A stretch of DNA of 64,000 nucleotides from Pyrrhoderma lamaoense (GCA_002794735.1 NBAZ01000005.1:930001-994000), one strand, 5' to 3'. Shown: positions 12,501 through 24,387, counted from the stretch's first letter. Numbers and translations: made by a program. The notes: generated by a model not told the origin, from the sequence alone.

Positions 12501-12862
12501 CAATTAAATCAGAGAGTGGCGTTACTGGTAATTCACTCATGGTAAAGGCGGTATATGGCATACATATCATCGCATTCCGTGTGGACCGATCAACTCCACT
12601 CACAGAAGTGCGGGACAAACTTAGACATAAACTCGTCGACCAGCAAGGCATTCCTTTAGCAGGTGACATCACTCTTGGATACAAACGTCCGCCAATTAAC
12701 CCAGGTGGTCGTGCTCGATCAAATTCTGCATCAAGTACAGTTGGTACACATGGTAATTTAATAATAATTTCAACACAGAAGGATTGGAAGGAAGCACTTT
12801 CATCTTGCACCCCCGGAGCAAAACTCACATTACATGTTTTAGATGTCTACAATAGCAAATAG
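9558..12862 (+). CDS. Large PB1-domain protein of unknown function
   Basis: Five exons (9558-9678, 9736-10883, 10931-12026, 12080-12315, 12362-12862) sum to 3102 nt, 1033 residues. The N-terminal part has a conserved-looking block, EYEIWRRWEDCLYFQDLLE, then ARLQAGKGVKKNG and RRVRDFFGFWRRDHDRLEKE, a PX-like or helical region. The middle is long, serine-rich and probably disordered. The last 110 residues, from MVKAVYGIHIIAFRVDRSTPL through LIIISTQKDWKEALSS, have the pattern of a PB1 domain (ubiquitin-like interaction module) including a late acidic/tryptophan segment. PB1 proteins in fungi act in polarity (CDC24, BEM1) or NADPH oxidase control (NoxR), but no SH3, GEF or TPR region is present, so it is neither. 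Introns 3 (46 bp) and 2 (47 bp, weak donor GTGCGG) are the least certain; a missing base near 10917 would replace intron 2. Confidence 0.72.
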
Positions 12863-13767
12863 TTGCTATGATTTCTTTTTTTTTTCTTCTCAGGAGTTTT
12901 TTTCCCTTTCTACTTTCGATGGTTTTTTTTATAATTTTCGACCTTCGACTTCATCTCAATTTTCTCTTTTTGTTTACCATTCTATTTTCTAGCACTTCTT
13001 TGTTTTTCTTTTCAACACTGCTATCTTACAGCTTTTTTGTGGATGCTTTTGTATTACCTTATCCATTTCCAATCTGTTCCTTTCGATCTTCCAATTTGCA
13101 ACGCATTTTTCTTAAATCAATATATCCTACTTCGCATTTTACGTCCTTCATTTAGTCTTATCTTTCACCATTACTTTCTTGAATACGGAGCCGAAAACCC
13201 ACGACTCTCCTTTTCTTGTATAACAAGCACACTGTATCTTACTCTTTGTAGCCCTTTGCGACGCGTAGGGATGTCCTATCACCGTAATGACAACTTTTCA
13301 TGAATAACGATTTGTTACCAAAAAGAACGTAGAAACACATGCTAAGCACGATGTTTGTGAGAAAGAGAGAGTGCAACATGAGAACCTCTCGGTCCCGTAA
13401 AGCTTTAATCAAATTTGAGTTCACTAATAGTAATACTTTCACTAATCATGGGTAATTTCATCCGGTAGATTTCCCATACCCGACACTCAAGACTCTCGGG
13501 GCTAATTTAGAACTACATAGGATCAGATTTATATGCTACATGCTCTACTAGTTCCGAGAAACGAAAAAAAATAACATAGAGAACTACATGGAAGGTTAAA
13601 AAATCATGAGAAAACAGAGGATGAAAACAGTTTAGTCGGACTTGCGTGCAATGTTAACTTCCCCTGTAGAAGTGTTTGTATAACCACATTCGTTGTGATG
13701 TATATGAATATGGATTTTTTCTCCATTCACATAGTTAATTAACACATCCTCAGGTGGGTGTGATGAG
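12863..13767. other. Convergent intergenic region, pyrimidine-rich
   Basis: About 900 bp between the stops of the PB1-domain gene and ARP10. The first 300 bp are strongly T/C-rich on the plus strand, giving spurious hydrophobic frames. It likely holds both 3' untranslated regions; nothing else is seen. Confidence 0.5.
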
Positions 13768-15913
13768 TTATGCGCCAATCTCTAAGCGTGGGGGTCGTGG
13801 AGCCTGTGGTGCTCCAGGAGGAAGTGGAACTCTTGTCCAGTCTGGTAAGTGGAAACCAGGGCGCTTGGCTGGAATCACACTCCCATCACCGCCAATTGGA
13901 ATCTCCATATCCTCGTCCATGTCATCAGAGTCTACCTCTGCCTCGTCCCATTTCTCGCGTGAAATTTCTGCCCCGCCAATTTTTAATGCACTATTTTCAG
14001 AAAGAAGAATGGGGAAAAATTAGTTTGAAACATTCGTGCGTATAGGGCGTGTATATAGAACATTGTATTATCAATATGGAGTAAGAGATCAGAGGAAGAT
14101 ATGGGTATGAGAGTGAGAGAAATGGAGAAAAAGAAAGATAGGCTTACCCAGCAAGTGAACCCCCAACCCACGGTAATGTTGCAGGAGTAAAAGCCGGAGC
14201 TCTACCAGCACTGGAATTAATCCCAGTAGCAGGGGGAGGAGGAGATGGGTTATTGAGAATAGCGATATATGGTGCAAGCGGTCTTAAAGGCGCGTATGGA
14301 TCATAGGCAGGTATTGCAGGCCGACCCGGCCGAGTAGGGTGTCGCTGAGGTGGAGGATGAGTCAATACACGTACCAGCTCATTCTGTAGTCGTGGAATGA
14401 ACCCTGGAAGCATAGATGTCCCACCAACGACGAGTATCGAACCAGCAAGAACACGACGTAAGTCTACAGGAGCACGCAGGAGAACGTCAAGTATTACTTC
14501 TACAACGCTCCCTTCATCAACATCGCCACCATCAAACAAAACCTCCGCAGCACGTTCGCGTACCCATCCTGGAATTCGGATTGTAGCTTGTCCTGTCCCT
14601 GTTGCTTGGGATGGGGGAGGGTCTACTTTTAATGACAGGTCTGTGGCGGTTGAATAGCGAGAATACATAGATGATATAGCCTGTAAATGATGTTCACCAG
14701 AAGCACGACCAATGCCTGTCGCGTTAGTACCAGTCCCAGTTGCAGCTTGACTAAGTGCGTTTGTTAGTGTAGTGAATCCTGATGGAGATGTTATAGACGA
14801 TAGGCGACTAGATGGAGGGGAAGCAGGCGTGTCAATTGCCGGGTCGAAGTCAGCTTGACTTGAATCGCTTGGCGGAACTTCTGGTTCTGTTGGAGTATCG
14901 CCTGCATAACTCGGTGATGGATGAAATTCTGAGTCAAGCATCTCCCCTACAAAGCAGCACCGAGCTTTAATATCTTCCATAACAGAGTTCGTAAGAACAT
15001 CTTCTGGTACACGCATAGATCGGCTTGCAGCAGGAATACTAGCCGCTCCGCTCAGAGTTGTAAGAGGAGGTATATACGTTGCGAACATTAATATCAACGC
15101 TCGAAGATGCGATGTAAATCTAGATCCAGCAAGAGGCGTTGTTTGAAGCTGGGGGAACAGAGGTCTTGAAGCGAATATCTGAACATAGTATCAGAATGCG
15201 AAAGTATAAAATGATTTGGCCTCGTCTTACCGGAAGGGCAGTAGATTCAAGGTAGCCGCAATCCAAGACAAGCCCCGTCATTCTACCAACGCCTAGTAAT
15301 GATAGAAGGTGACTAGATGCAAATGAGATTGATGGAACCTTTAAGCATTTCAGTAAGGATATATAGTTGTTAAGCCCCACAGCATACCCCTAAGTTATCA
15401 AAGAGGACACTAGCCATCATGTCTTTGATATACAATGGTAAGAGAGGATGCTCCACGATTATTACTTTTCGCGACTTTGGGTCTGTTAGTAGTATCCTTC
15501 AAAAAAGTTATATATGTAAGAGTATAGAATCCTGTACACTAGCATTGTGCTCACTCATGAAAAACTCTTCTTAATCTATCTTGTAGTTTGATTTTTAGTA
15601 CTCTATCTTCTTCCTCTGCCTCGACAGAACCTTCAATTCTCGAAAGGCCCCATAACACAGTTCGTTCGCTGGGCTCTGCGAAGAATACATCTCGAGGACG
15701 ACCTTCTCCACTGAATCCTACCTTCCAAACACGCGAACCAGGGTCAACGATGATTCTGTCCTCAGTACCGTAGAGTGAATGCCGTCGAGTTGTAGTATAA
15801 TGAGGAGAAGATTGCAAAGCCGATATAGATGAAGCCGCCAGCCGTGTACTAACAGGGGTCGTTGGTTCAGCAATGCGATTCGCTCTAGGTGTAGTTAAGA
15901 TGTTCGACGACAT
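13768..15913 (-). CDS. ARP10: Actin-related protein 10 (dynactin pointed-end subunit)
   Basis: Actin-fold subunit of the dynactin pointed-end complex, which supports dynein-driven transport. Exons 15555-15913, 15388-15496, 15231-15338, 14148-15178 and 13768-13990 total 1830 nt, 609 residues, with all phases matching. Diagnostic segments match animal ACTR10 in order: DPGSRVWKVGFSGEGRPRD, ILLTDPKSRKVIIVEHPL, VPSISFASSHLLSLLGVG, GLVLDCGYLES, VMEDIKARCCFV, LAGSILVVGGTSMLPGFIPR and WVGGSLAGALKI. The protein is longer than the roughly 420-residue human form because of low-complexity insertions rich in S, P and T (about residues 250-330) and a proline-rich tail near the C terminus. It is intact, and shares an upstream region of about 125 bp with divergent CTF8. 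Confidence 0.93.
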
Positions 15914-16037
15914 TTGTCATTACATGGAAGTCGATTCGTGCGTATAGGTGCTCGTGTCAAGCAAGACGCGACGCGTTTCATTATTATAGCCATCACCATC
16001 TCACAGAATCAAGTGCAAAACATTGATTATCGTTTCG

Positions 16038-16547
16038 ATGATTATACCAATTAATTTACGGCCAGAACCTTCGGGTAGTGGATCCAAATTTCCTCCTCAG
16101 CTAGCGGAACTTGGAACATATGAGATTGTCTTGCTTGAACTCCAGGGTTCATTTCATACAGAAGGCGATCATACGGGACAACTGGCTGCTAAGCTCAGTC
16201 TCCAGAATGTGCGTAGAGTGAACAAAACTCTCTATATTATGACAAGGTGGTGTTTATACCCTTCTTTATAACAGGAGAAAAAACCCACGTTACTAATCGG
16301 GCACAACCTTCTTGAAGGGAAAGTTGTTAACTTATCAAAACCCTTGGGTGTCCTAGTCAAAAAAGAACTCAAGGGCAATGCAGACTCCACTTGTATTGAC
16401 CACAATGAAGAAAAATTTGATGCTTGTGTTATCGAATATGACATGTTAGCTGTTGTCAAAAGAAAAATCCAGTTTTCGAAACGGCCGATGCCAATGGTGG
16501 ATTATTCTTCTCCAGGAGCTGATATCGCGAACAAGAAGGAACTATAG
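16038..16547 (+). CDS. CTF8: Chromosome transmission fidelity protein 8
   Basis: Small subunit of the alternative clamp loader CTF18-DCC1-CTF8, which loads PCNA and supports sister-chromatid cohesion. Two exons, 16038-16208 and 16275-16547 (66 bp intron), give 444 nt, 147 residues. The family pattern is clear: ELGTYEIVLLELQGSF near the N terminus, then PTLLIGHNLLEGKVVNLSKP, LGVLVKKEL and the C-terminal beta strand AVVKRKIQFSKRPMPMV. Start is the ATG at 16038; an in-frame upstream TTG is not a plausible start. Divergent from ARP10. Confidence 0.93.
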
Positions 16548-17137
16548 ATTTTCACGATACAGACATCCGTCTTAGTGCTCTTGTCACTAGTGAACCCCTT
16601 CCTTTAAATGACTAACGGTGTATGAATGGCTAATCTTATGCGTCTAGAAAGAGCTAGACAGGGAGGATCGCGTACTAACAGAATACATCAAGTCTCGCTG
16701 GTCTGTAACCTGCTAACTATATTCATACTGGAGCCGTGAGAGCCATACATTAACGGAGCTTTCGTTTGGAGGATTTGATACCGTGCATAGGTGCATAGAT
16801 AGGACGCTACCAGGGTATGGATAATCAATAGTGTATCGTTAGTTTGAGCTTGTCCCTTTCATGACTCTATAATTCCAAAAGTAACGACACAAATGAAAAT
16901 GCAAGCTAAGAGTACTTATCCCATGTATTCTCTGTATTTGATATTTTTATACATATATACCCATTCAGATATTTATAAAGTTGCTGTGCCATCAGTAATA
17001 TTATTAAGTCTGATCGGAGAACAAAGTCAAGTCAAATGGCGTTACGGTCACAGACACCAGAGTGTCACTCTACAGTCAACAACCTGGACGCTGCCTACAG
17101 ACTTACTGCTCGAACGGTCAATTCTTCTTCGGCCGTT
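16548..17137. other. Intergenic region between CTF8 and ERG28
   Basis: About 590 bp holding the CTF8 terminator region and the ERG28 promoter. No supported gene; an open frame starting at 16893 runs into ERG28 exon 2 only by chance. Confidence 0.5.
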
Positions 17138-17846
17138 ATGTCTCTTGCTAGCTGTGAGCTCGTGTGAAGTGTGTGGAAATCTGGTATCACTAAACATTTT
17201 CCCTTCCTATTCTGTAGTGATTCCTCAGACACCTGGCTTGCTGCCAAAATGGCAGTTAATTGTAGCGGGCGCAGCTTTGTTCAATACCGTGCAATGTTTA
17301 TTGACTGTTAAACTCACGCGAAAACTCTATGACAGAGCACCTGCAGGTATATAAACATCTCACAATCCGATACAACGCATCTCTCATGCTTATTTATATC
17401 GTCTCTTGATTTTTCTTAAAGTAACCCCATTGCAAGCACGCACATTCGCAGTATGGACTTTGACTTCAGCTGTTGTTAGATTCTATGCTGCATACCACAT
17501 CACAGATAAAACGTAAGGGCCATTGTCACTCTGTATCCATGACAGTCGTGTAAAGTGATCAAAACAACTGGCTAATCTTCTTCTATCTCTACCCCTGCAA
17601 AACTAGCATCTATGACATGGCATTATTCACCTATCTTATTGCATTTGGACACTTCTCCACGGAATTACTAGTCTTCCGGACGGCTAAACTCAATCCTGGA
17701 TCGATTAGTCCCGTAATCGTTTCAAGTACGTCAACTCTTTTATGAATGAGTGTTTCCATCTACTTTTTATCGACTGTAATAACCTTCATTTCTTAGCGAC
17801 TTCGCTTGTCTGGATGCTTTTACAGTACGACTACTACATCCACTGA
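17138..17846 (+). CDS. ERG28: Ergosterol biosynthesis protein 28
   Basis: Endoplasmic reticulum membrane scaffold that tethers the C-4 demethylation enzymes (ERG25, ERG26, ERG27) of sterol synthesis. Five exons (17138-17153, 17218-17346, 17422-17512, 17607-17725, 17797-17846) total 405 nt, 134 residues. The sequence reads MSLASLIPQTPGLLPKWQL, then FNTVQCLLTVKLTRKLY, TFAVWTLTSAVVRFYAAYHI, YLIAFGHFSTELLVFRT and ends TTSLVWMLLQYDYYIH. Four hydrophobic segments fit the known four-span topology. The first exon is only 16 nt, so the start depends on a GTGAGC donor that gives a perfect phase match. Intact. Confidence 0.95.
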
Positions 17847-19433
17847 TCAATGCTCTTTGAGCTGGTTCATCAACAGAAAACATATGTTTCACGGATGAAT
17901 TGATTTCTTTTGGTTTATAACTAATGATACATATATACAGGAGATACATAATCACGAAATAAATGGAGACAATTTTTGAATTTTATTCCCCTACTCTTTT
18001 TATCTGTAGTTACGATCTCAGGGTATCGGAGTGGTGGGGGATGGGGACTCGTATTGATAACACAAACTAATCGTTGGATTCGTATCCCCTAAATCGCACC
18101 ACGCTCGAATGTTGAAAAAAATCTTTCAAACTATCATATCACCATATTCAAGATTATAATTGACAGTTATTACATCTCGTATACTCCGTCTATTATACAA
18201 ACGCGTGATTGCATTGGTATAGTGTGTTCAGGGTTCACAGATAGAATCACAAGATAATACGATGAAGCTATCATCTAACTGTGTCAGGTCAAGTGGCCTA
18301 GAAAAATAGGTTATAAGAGAGATAAGTTGGCTACGTAATTATAATGAATGAAGTGGATATGGATACCTCGTGTAAAAAAAGCCCCAATATCAATGTCTAT
18401 ATAGTAAATGAAAATTCATATTATACATTTGATGGGTGCACCGTTTCATGACATCCTCACGATCTAAGAACAACATTTTTCCTGTAGTCACATTGTCATG
18501 AGCACAGTTGTCCTCTAGAGGATGGCCATCAAACTCATCATGGTCTCCTATTCGCTAGATTTACAAAACCAGCCAGTTTATATCACATCGATGTTGTATA
18601 ATCTTGGGAATTATCTACCCATGGAACGATCTTATTTCTGGTCTCTCGTCTTCTTTGCCGAGTTATTTAGGACACGGAATAAGATTTAACAAGTATAACA
18701 TTCATAGACACCCCACCGATTCATTAATCCCGGAGACTCCTGCACAAGGGATGGAATTGCAGACAAACGGAAATTAGCTTTAAAGATGCCAGTAAATTCA
18801 ACTCTGTATCGACCTGGATATATATATATATGTATATCTGTTATCTCTGTATAAAGATGCCTAAGTCTCTTCCACTCATATTTACTCAGACGGAAATCAC
18901 TTCTTCATGTATCTTATCCTTTTTCAACTTCCGAAGTTGTTAGTTGAAAGAGGCCTTCTATAGTATCGCTGAATTCAACGCGGCAAACATCACAGTAATA
19001 CTCCTTTGAAACTCTTAACATTGGTATGTTCAAAGATCCTTTCGTACTACTTCTTTGAGGTTACCTCATATCTAACTCCCTAGATCTAAAAGTTGTGAAG
19101 GATAATCCATATTCTTATAATAGTATATGAGTTGACCAGCCGAATAACAGGAGAAACGCTCGTTTTCACTAATAATTAACAATAAAATAGTGATTACGAA
19201 GATGCAAGGCAAAAATAAAATATTATGGCGAACTTTCTCGTTCTATCAGCATACGCTAGTCGTGATAACTCGTTGTTGCCTGTGCCATTCTGCCTACCGG
19301 AAGCAAGACACTTACATCAACATTTCCTCTGTAATTCTCCAAGTGCTGTCGAATCCCGTCCCATCTTCTTTGCATATTCTCTCCAGCGCCCTTTATCAAA
19401 TCAACAAACCCCTTCGTGTATAAATATCAGTCT
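17847..19433. other. AT-rich intergenic region, no gene seen
   Basis: About 1.6 kb between ERG28 and the F-box-like gene, without a long open frame on either strand. A short TA microsatellite lies near 18820-18840. No inverted repeats or RNA gene recognised. Confidence 0.5.
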
Positions 19434-20677
19434 CTAATCCGTTTTCCATGTGATCAGATGGGGAAGAAAAGATATAGCTTGATGCTGACGGGACTCGGGA
19501 CGTCCAACTCCAATAGGCAAATCAGAAGGATCGTAGTACCCAAAAGTCTTGATGATAACATTACCGATGTTTTCAGGTAGCTGGCCCGGATCCCATGTAA
19601 TCTCAAGGTCACCTGAGACATGATACTCTAGTATTCGGAGATTTGGAGTCGAAGTATTTAATCGTATTGGTAAATCAGGATGGTACAAGCCAAAGTCCGT
19701 GTCTGGACCGAAATGTAACAATTGAAGTCGATGGTGTACCTTGATCATCGCATTTCCATCACTTTCCACGTTTTGCTGAGGGAAAAAAGCTTCAGCTAAA
19801 TTATTCTGACTGAGAGAAGACTCCGAGGCGTTATGTGGTAGCTTTTTCCAGAATGATGAAGTACTTTCATTCCCGGGGAAGTATGCTATATAAAGATGCG
19901 TTAGAACAGGAAGATCCCATAAGCTTGCTGTGGGCCAAGAAAATAACCAAAGGTGAGTAAGATTTGGGAAAGATACTTCTGTTGGGGATGTTCTGCCTCT
20001 AGCTTTAATGTTTGAAGTGTTTCGCTCATTCTGAACCGAGAGGTTTCGATACTGTGATTACTAGTAGGAGGATCAAACAGTCTTGCCGTCCAAGCCACAG
20101 GACCTAATAGGAAATTTTGTACATTAAGGTTCTTGATTCTTTGTGGGAGAGCAGCAAGTACGATAACCCAAGGCTGATAAGTAGGATGGAGGAAGAGAGT
20201 CGTCGCATCAGCTCGCACTAGTACACCTTCTAGTCTTTGACAAGCATTAACAATGGTGACGAGAGCTTGAAGAGATAAGTCGACAAACTCGGCGTCCTCT
20301 GCCGTTATTATCACCTCAATGGCAAGTACAATGTGTAGCTCCTTCGTATAATTCTTTAGGTATTCCGGTACTCTTGAAGTCAAGGCATGCTCGCATAAGA
20401 CAGCTAAGTGAATTGCTTGCTCAGCTCGACGAATATAGACCGCTTCATATAGAAACTCTGCAGTTATTTCGTAGAACTGTTTGCAAACGAGAGATAGACT
20501 GAGTTTTGTGGCGAAAGACTCGTAGTGACTAGGAGTAATCTTTGAATCGTAGGTCCAGCCAAAGGGAACTGAGTTCTCGAAAGCCAGCAAGCCCGAAGTA
20601 TCTTCTGTTGCCTGACGAATTATTTCTCTCCACAACTCAGGCGGCAATCTCAGGCAAGGCGGATCCTCTTCAGACAT
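19434..20677 (-). CDS. F-box-like protein, paralogue 1, broken by a single-base frameshift
   Basis: Agaricomycete-type F-box-like protein, presumably an SCF ubiquitin-ligase substrate adaptor. The N terminus has LRLPPELWREIIRQAT followed by LVCKQFYEITAEFLYEAVYI, the F-box-like helices. The ORF stops after about 255 codons, but the same protein continues in another frame from TEVSFPNLTHLWLF through FPGNESTSSFWKKL to the stop at 19434. The switch falls at the G4 run 19984-19987 (C4 in the mRNA sense), where no splice donor is available; adding one C gives HPPTEVSFPN and an uninterrupted protein of about 414 residues. It aligns by eye with the intact neighbour at 20953. Either an assembly error or a young pseudogene. 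Confidence 0.75.
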
Positions 20678-20952
20678 CACCGTAATTTTCTATCCTTGGA
20701 CATCAAAGGGGTCGAAGTGAAAGACTTGAATTAATCATTTCAGGTGGATCAAGGTTAAGATGTGGCGTCCACCTAAGCTAGCAATAGCGTCTGTGGCGTT
20801 TATAATTAACGATAAACGCCACTAAAAACAACAAATGACAAACATGAGGTCAAAGATCTAGTGAAGAGCTATCTTACGGGAAAGAAATGTACATGTATAT
20901 ACAATGTCATCGGGGTATAGTGAAATAGCAGCAATGTGACGATGATTATACA

Positions 20953-22203
20953 CTAATTCGGATGATGGTTTCCTACAAACTTAGTAAATCGGACCCGAGC
21001 ATTATCAACCCTCAAGATCGGTTCTACAACACTTTGTAGATGCTCCAAATTTACATTCTGAGGGACGAGTGCATTAACTTGAATATCATATCTCGACATA
21101 TGACTCGCAAAAGCAGCCCATTTCTGGTGTGCCTGAGGAGAAAGCGTGGGTTCAACATTATATCTAGGAAATTCCATCTGAAGACCAGCACGGTCTGGAC
21201 TGGATTTGTTCCAGTGATGAAACAGTTTGACAGTGACTGACTTCACTGACTTTGGCAATTCTCTCGGGTCCCATGGTACTTCTGCCATTCCGAAGTAGTA
21301 GTACTCAAGTGAAACGAGGTTGGGTGCAAGATGTTTTATCTGACGCGCAAGGTCAGGGAAAGTAGTAAGATCAGTAGCATATCCAAAATGCAACGTCTCG
21401 AGCGTCCCTCGAACTTGGGACCAAAATATGTTCGTATTCTGAAAATTGGGTAGATACTCCAAGGAAAGTTCTTTCAAATTGGGAAGATTCCACTTGCTCG
21501 CAATCGTCCAGGAATGTAGAGAGAGTCGTACGAGTTTTGGGAACGAAAGTTCGTGCGACTCTGCTACGGCCGATGTTCGTAGAGTGTGAAGAGAGCTGTC
21601 TTGCATGCAAGTTAAAATGTGCAAGGGTTCCCATTCTGGATTCGTACTGGCGTTATCATCAAGGTCAAGGATATGAACTCCCGGAGGTATTGCCCGAAAG
21701 ATTCGTTTCCATTGATCAAACTCTGCATAAATCCTCGAAACTGTATCGATACGTAATATTATCGTACGTAGACGCGTGCAAGAGTTGAATATCCGAGTAA
21801 TCCCCTCTGCGAACTGCGATAGATTTGAGTGAAACACGGGGCGTGACAGTTTTTCCGGAAAATTTGGGGAGACGATAATTTCCTGAGTCCATTTTGCAAT
21901 GACCTCCAGAAGCAAAGGGCACGATACGATAGTGTGTGCATGTTCTGTGCTACGAATGTACAAAGACGAGTAGATGAACTCGCTTGCAATGTCCCATAAT
22001 TGATACGATGCCCTAGCTAGCCTACAGATAGGTCTACGGCTGACCCTTCTCCATGATTGTATATCTGCAATTTTATCCTTCCAATTAAAGCATATATTCG
22101 GAGATGGAAGGGACATCGGCGCATTATTCATAGTGTGTAGGATGATAATTCGCACTACTTCAACTGGTAATCGTGTTATAGATTCGTCTGAAGTCGAGGG
22201 CAT
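20953..22203 (-). CDS. F-box-like protein, paralogue 2
   Basis: Single-exon frame of about 416 codons from the ATG at 22203 (the frame is open a little further upstream without another ATG). N-terminal ITRLPVEVVRIIILHTM followed by LARASYQLWDIASEFIYSSL is the F-box-like motif; the rest has leucine-rich repeat-like segments such as PNLKELSLEYLPNF and APNLVSLEYYYFG. It shares order and spacing with the adjacent broken paralogue (SFPKLVRLSLHSW versus SFPNLTHLWLFSW), so the two arose by tandem duplication. Partner and substrate unknown. Confidence 0.75.
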   Translation of the reverse strand: MPSTSDESITRLPVEVVRIIILHTMNNAPMSLPSPNICFNWKDKIADIQSWRRVSRRPICRLARASYQLWDIASEFIYSSLYIRSTEHAHTIVSCPLLLEVIAKWTQEIIVSPNFPEKLSRPVFHSNLSQFAEGITRIFNSCTRLRTIILRIDTVSRIYAEFDQWKRIFRAIPPGVHILDLDDNASTNPEWEPLHILTCMQDSSLHTLRTSAVAESHELSFPKLVRLSLHSWTIASKWNLPNLKELSLEYLPNFQNTNIFWSQVRGTLETLHFGYATDLTTFPDLARQIKHLAPNLVSLEYYYFGMAEVPWDPRELPKSVKSVTVKLFHHWNKSSPDRAGLQMEFPRYNVEPTLSPQAHQKWAAFASHMSRYDIQVNALVPQNVNLEHLQSVVEPILRVDNARVRFTKFVGNHHPN

Positions 22204-22722
22204 CGAGGATTTTTTGTGCAGAGCAGACAATAAGAAGTTAGCGATACATGACTGAGATCGGGTTGCTTTTCCTCTGGTATAAATATCAGTATTTAGTATT
22301 ATTTATATGCCTTTCTTGATAGGATAAGTACGTCAGAACACTCTAGCTAGTGCCGTCTCACAACTCGAATCCGAGTTCGTCAGATTAGCCATGATTGCTT
22401 GCATTACAGCCTTCACTATGAGATTATCCGAGTACCGATGTGCCCATTTGTCTATCAGGATAGGTATACTCTATCCATAAGACAAGGAATCGATTATTAT
22501 ACCTTAATCATAGACTAGCTGTGTCCTCATGGTATGTTCTTATACTATACTGGAATTTGAGGTGATCAGTGATAAATCGAGGTTGGAAAGATGAAGTTCA
22601 TATATGGCTTTGAGGCAACATAGAACATTATGAGAACGATAAGAGTAGGAAAGTTAGAAAATCTAGTTTAAGCTTCAAAGTTAAGTAATATATATAACGG
22701 TTCTGAGTTTGTTTCAGATGTA

Positions 22723-22815
22723 GTCACTTTGCCGGAGTGGTTAACGGGATCGCCTGCTACTTAATAAGCTAGCGGTTGCACATTGTGCGCGAGTGTTCGA
22801 ATCGCTCAGGTGACG
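22723..22815 (+). tRNA. tRNA-Ser (anticodon GCT) with 11 nt intron
   Basis: Class II tRNA. Acceptor GTCACTT pairs fully with AGGTGAC; D arm CCG/CGG with GAGTGGTTAA loop; anticodon stem ATCGC/GCGGT encloses CTGCTA, giving anticodon GCT, and an 11 nt intron that begins after the base 3' of the anticodon. Long variable arm (GCAC/GTGC) and T arm GAGTG/CGCTC with TTCGAAT. The T-loop serves as the B box. A near-identical inverted copy lies at 28356. Confidence 0.9.
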
Positions 22816-22823
22816 TTTTTTTT
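22816..22823 (+). terminator. RNA polymerase III terminator of tRNA-Ser
   Basis: Run of eight T directly after the tRNA discriminator base, the standard Pol III stop signal. Confidence 0.85.
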
Positions 22824-24387
22824 CTTACTTCTTTGTAAAAAACATAAATATTCAATATTGAATAATTTTTCCGCTGAACTCTTTTCATATGTGAATAGAT
22901 TATCTCTCATTTTATCACCGAGGATATCCTTTACTTGGAACGCAACGAACATAAAGCTAAACTTTTCGTTTAGATTATCTTGTCGTGCTGTAACAATGTG
23001 GTACCTCGCGTTTACGGCTTTATAATTGCATAAAATGGAATAATAGCTACATGGAACTATCTCAAGAAAACGATCTAGGCTTTGTGTAATAATTTTGCAT
23101 ACCGGAAACTCGGTAAAGATGTTGTCCCTATACGAACACAGATGTACGCAACGGTATCCGCTAAACACGAAGTTGCTAGAAGCAATTAATCCTGTAAAAG
23201 GGACCTGAGCATCCTTGTTAACCCGTAGCCCGCCGCGATTGACTATGATAAAGATGCGTAAATAGAACTCCGTGACCGCATTGCTCATCATCCTAGACAT
23301 GAAACCTGAAGCAAGGGAAATAAAGTGTTCATGATCATGAACGAATATTGTAACGCAAGTTTAGAGTCAATGTATACGCATTACACCATACAATTTCGGT
23401 GTCATGGAATGTCGAGACCGATCAAGGTGGCTCAGTATCGGAGCCGGGTCGTCAGATACAGGTCTCGGAAACTTAGTCACCCTGTAAAGAGAGGTAAAAA
23501 TGTTGAGCCCCTTAATCGTTATCTCACCTACGAGAGATGCAGATTAATTATTTTGAAAGGAGGACCGCGGAACTGAGGTTAAGAAGGCGAACTGAAGATC
23601 TTATACAAAAAAGGAGGTCTCGTAGGTTTCAGACCGTATGAAAACACCCGTAGTCGGCGGCGACCGTTAAAATCTGATTGAGAGAAGACCGCTATGGTGA
23701 AGTAGGTAGCTTCGATAACGAAAATTAGGATGCTTCTTTATTTCACTGAGTTCCAAAATCATCAATAGTCTCCGTGAGGGTAAGGAAGAACAAAAGCGGT
23801 CGTGCAGAAAGCACTCTATCTCTCACGAAACGTGTAGAATCGGAGTTGAAAGCTCGGAAGAAAAGGAAATCGAGGGCACTGACGGTGGTGATTCATAACA
23901 AGGTATTTCAAGCGATAGCAACTATGGTGTTATCCGACTCCGTTACCGTGTAGACGTCATGTAATTTTGCATGTCACAGCAGATGGAATGGAAATGAAAT
24001 TCACAAGCGTGATGAAATACAAAAGTTTGAATAAAGTGGTGTCCTGGATGCTAAGATTAAGATGAATATCTGTTGCTGCATTCCAAAGGTTCAAAGTATC
24101 CAAGGCAAGAGGGTGCAAGTGGAGTTCTAGTCTGTGGCCGTTTGTCACCCTCATGTAATCCCAATTTAGTCCTCGTCCAGGAAAAATACGAAAGTAACCA
24201 TATGAGGAAGTCTACCTTCCAGCTTTGGGTTAGTGCGGGGAAATTAAGGTTCAAAATGGATTTGAGCTGCATGTGACTCGAACTGAATTGAGAAGCGCAT
24301 AAGAATTGTATAAGAACCGGGCATCGCACTGCACTGTCTTACACAACCCGTCTTCGCCATCTTCCCATTCACTCATACCCTCTCACA
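22824..24387. other. Unassigned region downstream of tRNA-Ser
   Basis: About 1.56 kb. A 164-codon minus-strand frame (22806-23300) overlaps the tRNA and has no recognisable features, so it is not called. The stretch 23300-23960 is less AT-rich and purine-rich with few long frames; it does not match rRNA or a known RNA by eye. The last 100 bp form the promoter of the gene at 24388. Confidence 0.4.

Noticed and set aside
12868..13303. Hydrophobic plus-strand frames that look like membrane segments
   Set aside because: They come from a T/C-rich 3' untranslated tract; runs of F, L and S with no family pattern.
22806..23300. 164-codon minus-strand open frame
   Set aside because: It overlaps the tRNA-Ser gene and its terminator, has no domain features and no splice structure.
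23300..23960. Ribosomal RNA or spacer
   Set aside because: Looked rRNA-like in composition, but I could not find conserved core segments of 18S, 5.8S or 28S.
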